Below, piece after piece: positions 58,130 to 64,000 of a stretch of 64,000 nt of DNA. The DNA comes from Phyllostachys edulis (Eukaryota; Streptophyta; Magnoliopsida; Poales; Poaceae), in NCBI GenBank assembly GCA_036346405.1, contig CM070548.1, positions 92,474,588-92,538,587 on the forward strand. Direction: 5' to 3'. Made by a program: the position numbers and the translations under genes. The notes under the pieces were generated by a model, which saw nothing but the letters and a program-made list of their open reading frames with translations, did not search any database and was not told the DNA's origin. The number at the start of each line of letters is the position of its first letter. Position 1 is the first letter of the stretch.

Positions 58130-61100
58130 TCAATCTACACCGTGGAAACTCCCATATGGATTTATGACCTGTCTGTTCAGGAATGATGCAAGGTATGATC
58201 GAACTTTTATGAGCTCGCTCTGTTCCAACGCTTGATTTAAATGCGATGGTCGCAACTTTGTCGATAGGAAGATTAAATTCAGGCTTATATAAATTGGTAA
58301 GTATATATGAAATAATTGTTGAAAGATTGACAAACCTGAGGATCATTGGTGATCGCGGAACCGATGAGTAGTTGCATGTTGTGGCAAATATAGTATCCAC
58401 AGATGTTGCGGCCCGGCAGCTGCTGGTGGCACTGCAAAAATAGAATTGGTTAGTTCGAGAGGCATTACTACGAAGTGTTATATAGGATTAATGTGTACTA
58501 TCTAGCAAGTACCGGGAATTTTTGATCATGTGACAGCGTCCTTCCCTTGATATTCCATCCTCTAGCATGTAACACGTCGAACACCCTACGTGACTCCAAG
58601 AAGTTAGCCTTAGCCATTGCAAAGGAAGGAAAGACCACAATAGAGTTTCTATGGAGGAAATGTGTTTACCTGATGATTAAATTCCGGATAAGTGTGAAGT
58701 TGTGAGTGGACCTCTGTAGGGAATCTAGGTATATTACATATTTTCGTTTTGGTATAATTACAATTAGAATCCAGTGGTACCTACACAGGTATGTCAGCAT
58801 TGTCATTAAATCTAAGTTCGTGCTGCTTATAAAGTACAAATCAACAAGTATAGCCAGTAGTGCAACGCTACTTACTTCTGGTTGTAGGGCAAAAGTATGA
58901 ATTCCTTGTTGCGGCGAGCCATGAAAAAATCTATAACGTAATTCTCGACGAATGTTGCATTCGCCGTGATGCTTTGCTCGGAGACAATGTGTGGGTCGAG
59001 GAAACCTACCGGTGATTTCCTTCTTTCGGCTTCAGAGATCATGTATCTATTATACAAAAGCTAGGAGTTATATATAACATTTATCGATATTACGAACATT
59101 GACCGTGATTGTACACACTTATAGTGTCGACATCGTATGAGTGAGGCGTCGAGCTCGTCGAGGTTGAAGAGACGAGAACAAGTCGTCGAAGGTCACCGTG
59201 AAGACAGCGTCTTGATACACGTGGTTAAAATGATCCTCCTTGAACTTGCGGTGAAACCCGCGTCGTTGATCAACCGCTTGTTGGATTGTTCCATGTACCA
59301 TGTATGCAATTCCGCAATCTAGTCCTAGGGTAGGGTCAGTCTAACTTCTCGAGCAGCGGCTCGCCTAGCTTGAATTTTTCGCCAACTAAGAAGGGGATAT
59401 CGGGAGAGGACTCGATCGTCTTGATTTGCCCTTGCCCTTCTTTGCCTCGCTTTGTATAGGTTGACTTCACAAGAGTCGATCGAGCACGAGGTGTAGATGC
59501 ATGTGATGCAATGAGCCCTTGCCGTGTCGGTCTGAGTAGCTTTGGTGCGGTCCAGTCCGTGGACTTAATGCCGATTCGAGGACATTCCCGTGAAGTTGAC
59601 ACCAGAGCAGGTAGCTCTAGGCAGATGTCCTCCTTGGGCCACTGGATGAATGTTCCAACGGCTTGCCCTAGAGTCATAACCTCATCGTTTGGGGGAATTT
59701 TCAGCGGGACGGCCTCGAAATTGGCACAAACACCGTCCACATTCACTTTTGCGAAACCCGACGCTAGATTTGCACCGTGCACAAAAGCTCCGACACCGGA
59801 TGGATACACCTGGCCCCAAGCAGCATCTAGGGCAACAGAGACATATCTCACTTGGAGCTTGCACTTCGTAGCCACCTACGTACATAACGATACAAAATTA
59901 GCTACTCCAACAGGCCTATCAATGGATTGAGCATTCCAGAGATAATAATTATTACCTGGATGTCATCGACGAAAAATCTGTCGTCACCTATTGTGGTAGG
60001 GTTAGGGTTGGACACGCAGCTACTCAGATGTTTGGGGGGCTAGCGATCTGATGAGGCGAGGGCTTCCAACTGATTTGGGAGTTGCAATCCCCTAATCCTT
60101 TCCTCAAAGGTCTCTATCTGCTTTTGCTCGGATGCACGAATCTCCAATCTGAAGGATTGAGTGACCTCATGTCTGATTTTTTGGTGACCTCCTCTCGATT
60201 TTTTCGGTGAGCTCATCTCGAGGATGCACGAAGATCCTCTCGTAGCTTTGCATCGCGACTCGGCTTTGGCTCTCTTCCTACTCGATGCGATCCGAGTCTT
60301 CTTGGAACCATTGTTCCCATGTAACAAAAACACGCGCCTCTCGTGCGACGGGATGCTCACTTTGTTTCCTAGGGCCGCAGAGAGTATATCTTCTCCCTGT
60401 CTGCTGGAATGAGCCTTGGGAAGATTGTGCACTCGGCGTTATCTACAATAGCGACATGTTATTTCACTTCCTATGAAGTTATGGAGTAATTACAAACTAG
60501 GTAGTTCGATATCTTACGGTATTGGGACACTTCACGGTCTTCGGGTTTGGAAAGTACGCCTCAGAGGCCCAATACATAACCTCGCAAATAACCACCGTCG
60601 AGCGCGACATCGATGATCTCGGAAATAGCAGGAGACATTGAACGGCTTGCTGTTGTTCCCGATCCTCCATATCGGGGCTTTACCCGCATACCAGCGGTGC
60701 CGAGTCGTGGGGTACTTGTTTTTACCCGAGGGCCGTGCGCCAGACTTTCACTCTTAAATTCATCTGCGTCTTCTTCGCCACAAACTCGGCCCAGGACTCT
60801 TCCAAGAATGGATACTTGTGAAAGGGCGCCCTCAGATCCTTCTCCACGTAGTTCTTGACAAGCGTGCTCTTGAAGTTCTTCCACACTTTGCACGCCTGTA
60901 GCAACGCGTGTCGTCGCACGGAGTCCAAGTGTTCTACCGGGATCTCGAACGATGCGAGAATATCCGCCAGCACAGCAGTTTTCAGTGGTCCGGGCACCAC
61001 CTTCCACGAATCGTAGGTGACGCTGACCCGTTCCCGTACAACTATTCCGACCATTCTCCGGAATGCGGACGCTGCTCGGCAAGGATTGATAGGGGTCCCA

Positions 61101-61249
61101 TACTGATCGACCTCCGTGATGGTAAATCGGCCCCTGGGCCTTTTCGATATTCCTCTTCTTCTACCGCGGTTGGATATTGTTCCAGAGGATGGTGCATCAT
61201 CAGACACATGAGGCGGCGATGACTCCGAATGAGCGGAAGAAATCTTCAC
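58130..61249 (-). pseudogene. CACTA second gene: Ptta/En-Spm TNPA-like region joined to a C48 (Ulp1-like) cysteine protease domain
   Basis: Minus-strand exon-like ORFs are: 61249-60722 (RGRFTITEVDQYGTPINPCR, Transposase_24-type, then EFVAKKTQ); 60432-60040 (coiled, charged; RASEQKQIETFEERIRGLQL); 59875-59336 (LDAAWGQVYPSGVGAFVHGA, GTFIQWPK); 59260-59119 (KFKEDHFNHVYQDAVFTVTF); 59050-58883; 58824-58682; about 58620-58555; and 58437-58341 ending near 58130. The protease triad is visible: His in YHWILIVIIP (58774-58776), Asp in YLDSLQRS (58723-58725) and Cys in CGYYICHNM (58399-58401). Apparent one-base shifts occur after EFVAKKTQ (about 60760) and before LFNLDELDASLIRC (about 59165), so the copy is probably disabled. 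Exon joins are only partly resolved. Confidence 0.75.
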
Positions 61250-62368
61250 AAGAAATAGAACATCATGTGAACAAATGAAATCAGCATAAAGCTAAGATTT
61301 AACATTTTGATATTGCTATCAGATGTAGAGTAAGCATTCCAATTAGAGCTCAAGTACAAACCCGATTATCAAAACAATTTCAGTACAAGATTATTATCAT
61401 CACAGAGCATTCATCTCAAGCCCACCACACCACATTGCAATATATTCCAGTAGTAGTATTAAAACAAATACCATATGAATAACTGACTAGAACAAATACA
61501 AATTTCTAAAACAAGTACAATTATCATGAGGGACCATGACAGATTATTGATAGAAATAGTTGGAAAAAGGCGCTGGGTCGACAACTCGGCATTGGTTACC
61601 TTTGGGCGTCGAAGGGAGCAAGACGAGCAGCGAGGCGTCGAAGGGGAGGCACGCTGGCTCGGGGAGGGAGGAGGCGTGGGCTCGGGCAGGAGGCGCGGTG
61701 GGCTCGGGGGGGCGCCGGGTCAGGAGGAGGCTCGGCGGGCTCGGGGAGGCGCGCGGGTGGAGGATGAGGCGGCATCGACAGGATCGGGAGGAGTCGCGGG
61801 GGCTCGAGGAGGGCGTCGAGGACGGCGGCGAGGCTCGAGGAGGAGGGAGCGAGAGGAGTTGAGAAACTTAATCGTTTGAGAGTGGCGCGCGCAAACCCTA
61901 GCTAGAGTCCGAATATAAATAGGGATGGACATCACAGACGGTTCTCAATTAGAACTGCTCATGATACACACTATCACTGCACGGTTCTAACTTAGAACCG
62001 TGTGTGATATGATGTATCCTGAGCGGTTTTAATAAACAACCGTCTGTGATATGTGATGTAAGACGGTTTGTAGTTCAAACCGTCTGTGATATTATTTTAT
62101 ATTGGTTAATATCTAGATCTGTTTATTGGCTAGCCTCAGGAAATGCTAGTCATGCCCTCTGAAACAAGCAGAAAAGATAACAAGTACATGTATATACATC
62201 CAATTCACATTCATTTGAGAAACAATCACATCCATTTCACAGTACAAATCAATTAATTAACTCAAATGAACTAAAATTAACCATTCATCGTAACGCATAT
62301 ATATATACACACATTATTCAATTAATCTTTAAAAATTAGCCCTTCATGATGATCGACGCAGTATGTAG
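61250..62368. other. CACTA internal region between the two genes
   Basis: Bases 61526-61870 are GC-rich (GAGG/GGCTCGG repeats) and look like a leader of the Ulp1 gene. Bases 61930-62100 contain about eight AACCGTCTGTGATAT / CACAGACGGTT motifs. The rest is AT-rich; nothing else was recognised. Confidence 0.6.
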
Positions 62369-64000
62369 CTAGTTTAAATCACGTTCTTCTTCCTCGACCC
62401 TTATGCCATTTCCGAAAGGAGGCAACTCGTCAAATTGATTGTATTCTTCCTCGTTCACTACATTCTCAACTCCGACAATCCTCCTTTTTTCATGAAGAAC
62501 TACGTGGCGCTTCTTATTTGCCGGGTCGGTAACATAGAAGACTTGAACAACTTGGTTAGCTAGTACGAATGGTTCGTCTTTGTATCCGACACGTTTGAAG
62601 TCCACGGTAGTGACGCCGTACTTGTCGACCTTCACCTGTGGGAGATGGACCCAACGGCACCAAAATAGGGGGATCTTGAAAAGCACGTAGTCGAGCTCCC
62701 ATATCTCCTCTATTTGCCCATAGTAGGAGATCCTCAGCCCATCGGTACTGAATGCATCTATGCGGACACCGCTATTCTGGTTAGTGTTCTTTATATCCTG
62801 AGTCTGCGTATAGAATGTGTACCCATTTATGTCGTATCCTCGTCATGTTACAACTGTAAATGTTTGCCCTTTTGCCAACCATGTCAGCATATCACTTGAC
62901 GAGCTCCTAGCAAGTCGCTCCTTCAACCATTGGTTGAACCGCTCATTGTGTTGTCTCGTGATCCAAACATCCGCCGCACCGGATTCATTGTCAAGCACGT
63001 CCTTGTCTTTGGTCGATATACGGGACACTTCGGTCATGTGTTGCAAGACCGTGAAATGGGCTTGAGCATACGCATCCATATTTGGAGTGATTGCTTTCCT
63101 TCCGATGGTCCCGATACCCTCGAGCCTCCCCTCATGGCGAGATCGAGGCACACCTATCGGTTCGACCTGAGCCATGTAATCGACGCAGAACTCAATGACC
63201 TCTTCGGTTGCATAACCTTCGACGATGCTGTCCTCTGGCCGAGATCGATTTCGTACATATGACTTGAGAATTCCCATGAACCTCTCGAACGGGTACATGC
63301 TACGTAGGAACATGGGCCCGCACATCTTTATCTCCCTCACAATATGAACAATGAGATGGACCATGATATTGAAAAACGACAGAGGGAAATACATCTCAAG
63401 ATCACATAGTCATCACCACCTTGTCCTGCAGAGCATCTAGTCCTTTGGGATCGATGACCTTCTGAGCAATTGTGTTAAAGAAATAACACAACCTCATGAT
63501 TGTCTCTCGGACCTTGATCAACAAAATACTTCTAATTGCAACAGGGAGCATTTGTGTCATCAACACATGACAATCATGAGACTTCATGCAATTAACTTCA
63601 AATCTTCCATCGAAACAAGTTTCTTCATGTTGGCGGAGTAACCGGACGGAACTTTCACACCATGCAAGCACCGGCACAGTTCGGTTCTCTCGGCCTTGGA
63701 CAGAGTGTAACAAGCAGGGGGAAGGTACGTTCGTCCTTTATCGGTCCTTGTTGGTGCTAACTCAGGTCTGATGTCCATATCAACCAAGTCAAGCCGTGCA
63801 TTGACACCATCCTTTGTTTTGTCACGAATATTCAGTAAGAGACCAATCAAGCTGTCACATACATTCTTCTCTAAGTGCATGACGTCGATGCAGTGGTGAA
63901 CTTCTAGGTGCTCCCAATAAGATAAGTCCCAAAATATTGATCTCTTCTTCCACATGTTCTTCTTACTGTGTCCTCGATTTACATCCCTTTCCAAGCACAA
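62369..64000 (-). pseudogene. CACTA TNP2-type transposase, C-terminal part, with lesions
   Basis: The minus strand shows, in order: the end of the Transposase_21 domain (WEHLEVHHCIDVMHLEKNVC, SLIGLLLNI), a DUF4218-type domain (MKSHDCHVLMTQMLPVAIRS, MYPFERFMGILKSYVRNRSR, EGYATEEVIEFCVDYM, PRSRHEGR) and a DUF4216-type domain (DINGYTFYTQTQD, IWELDYVLFKIPLFWCRWVH). Lesions are a one-base deletion near 63588 (DLKLIA then stop), a compensating one-base insertion near 63407, and a TGA at 62843-62845 where the family has Trp before GYDINGYTFYT. The stop codon is at 62369-62371. The start lies beyond 64000. TNP2 is the catalytic DDE transposase of CACTA elements; this copy cannot make a full product. 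Confidence 0.88.

Larger units (their letters stand above)
57652..64000 (-). mobile_element. CACTA (En/Spm) element, autonomous-type layout, cut by the window end
   Basis: The end CACTACTACGTAAAAGGCC at 57652 is a CACTA terminus, followed by subterminal CACAGACGGTT and ATCACGAGCGGTT repeats (57670-57900). Two minus-strand genes follow inward: a TNPA-like/Ulp1 gene (58130-61249) and a TNP2 transposase (62369 to beyond 64000). More repeats of the same motif lie between them at 61930-62100. The second terminus is outside the window. Lesions in TNP2 suggest this copy is no longer autonomous. Confidence 0.88.

Noticed and set aside
61526..61879. GC-rich ORFs on the plus strand
   Set aside because: Arg/Gly/Glu repeats from GAGG/GGCTCGG composition, antisense to the CACTA gene leader.

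Overview
The window is nuclear DNA from a grass, most likely Oryza or a close relative. The evidence is GC-rich first exons with AT-rich introns, an AGL17-type MADS-box gene with a perfect miR444 site (miR444 is monocot-restricted), and dense CACTA, MULE, hAT, Tourist, Helitron and LTR sequence of rice style. Coordinates and splice sites come from reading frames and consensus motifs; no database search was possible.

Layout. (1) 1-5.2 kb: two convergent host genes, the 3' part of an ALMT-type anion channel (+) and a complete nine-exon membrane-anchored aspartic protease (-). (2) 6.2-11.2 kb: a Mutator-like element with long terminal inverted repeats carrying a decayed plant-mobile-domain (PMD) gene. 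(3) 12.2-17.7 kb: a complete ORRM1-type chloroplast RNA-editing gene (two RIP/MORF domains plus RRM, +), convergent with a disabled PLS-type PPR gene (-). (4) 17.7-28.1 kb: transposon relics (two MITEs, a LINE tail, a deleted Copia element, a non-autonomous CACTA, a foldback MITE, a hAT element). (5) 28.4-34.7 kb: an eight-exon MIKC MADS-box gene of the AGL17 clade. Intron 3 holds an inverted copy of exon 3, so the antisense strand can form a miR444-type precursor after removal of a small antisense intron. (6) 36.5-39.7 kb: a Helitron with exon-like fragments, an LTR-like insert and a hAT MITE. (7) 40-57.5 kb: repeats on repeats, including a triplicated 0.6-kb segment that proves a MITE insertion by its empty sites, a GTACTCCC-ended MITE family next to TA microsatellites, and a 7.1-kb element with long inverted ends holding a hAT element and a 3.7-kb solo LTR with a minisatellite. 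(8) 57.65 kb to the end: a CACTA element whose minus-strand genes encode a TNPA-like/Ulp1 protease product and a broken TNP2 transposase.

Four host protein genes look functional: ALMT (partial), the aspartic protease, ORRM1 and the MADS gene. They do not form a pathway. The one internal regulatory circuit visible is MADS sense mRNA versus antisense miR444. No wholly new system is evident. The best targets for a second look are the antisense miR444 hairpin, the Helitron cargo, the CACTA-borne Ulp1 domain and the unnamed MITE families.
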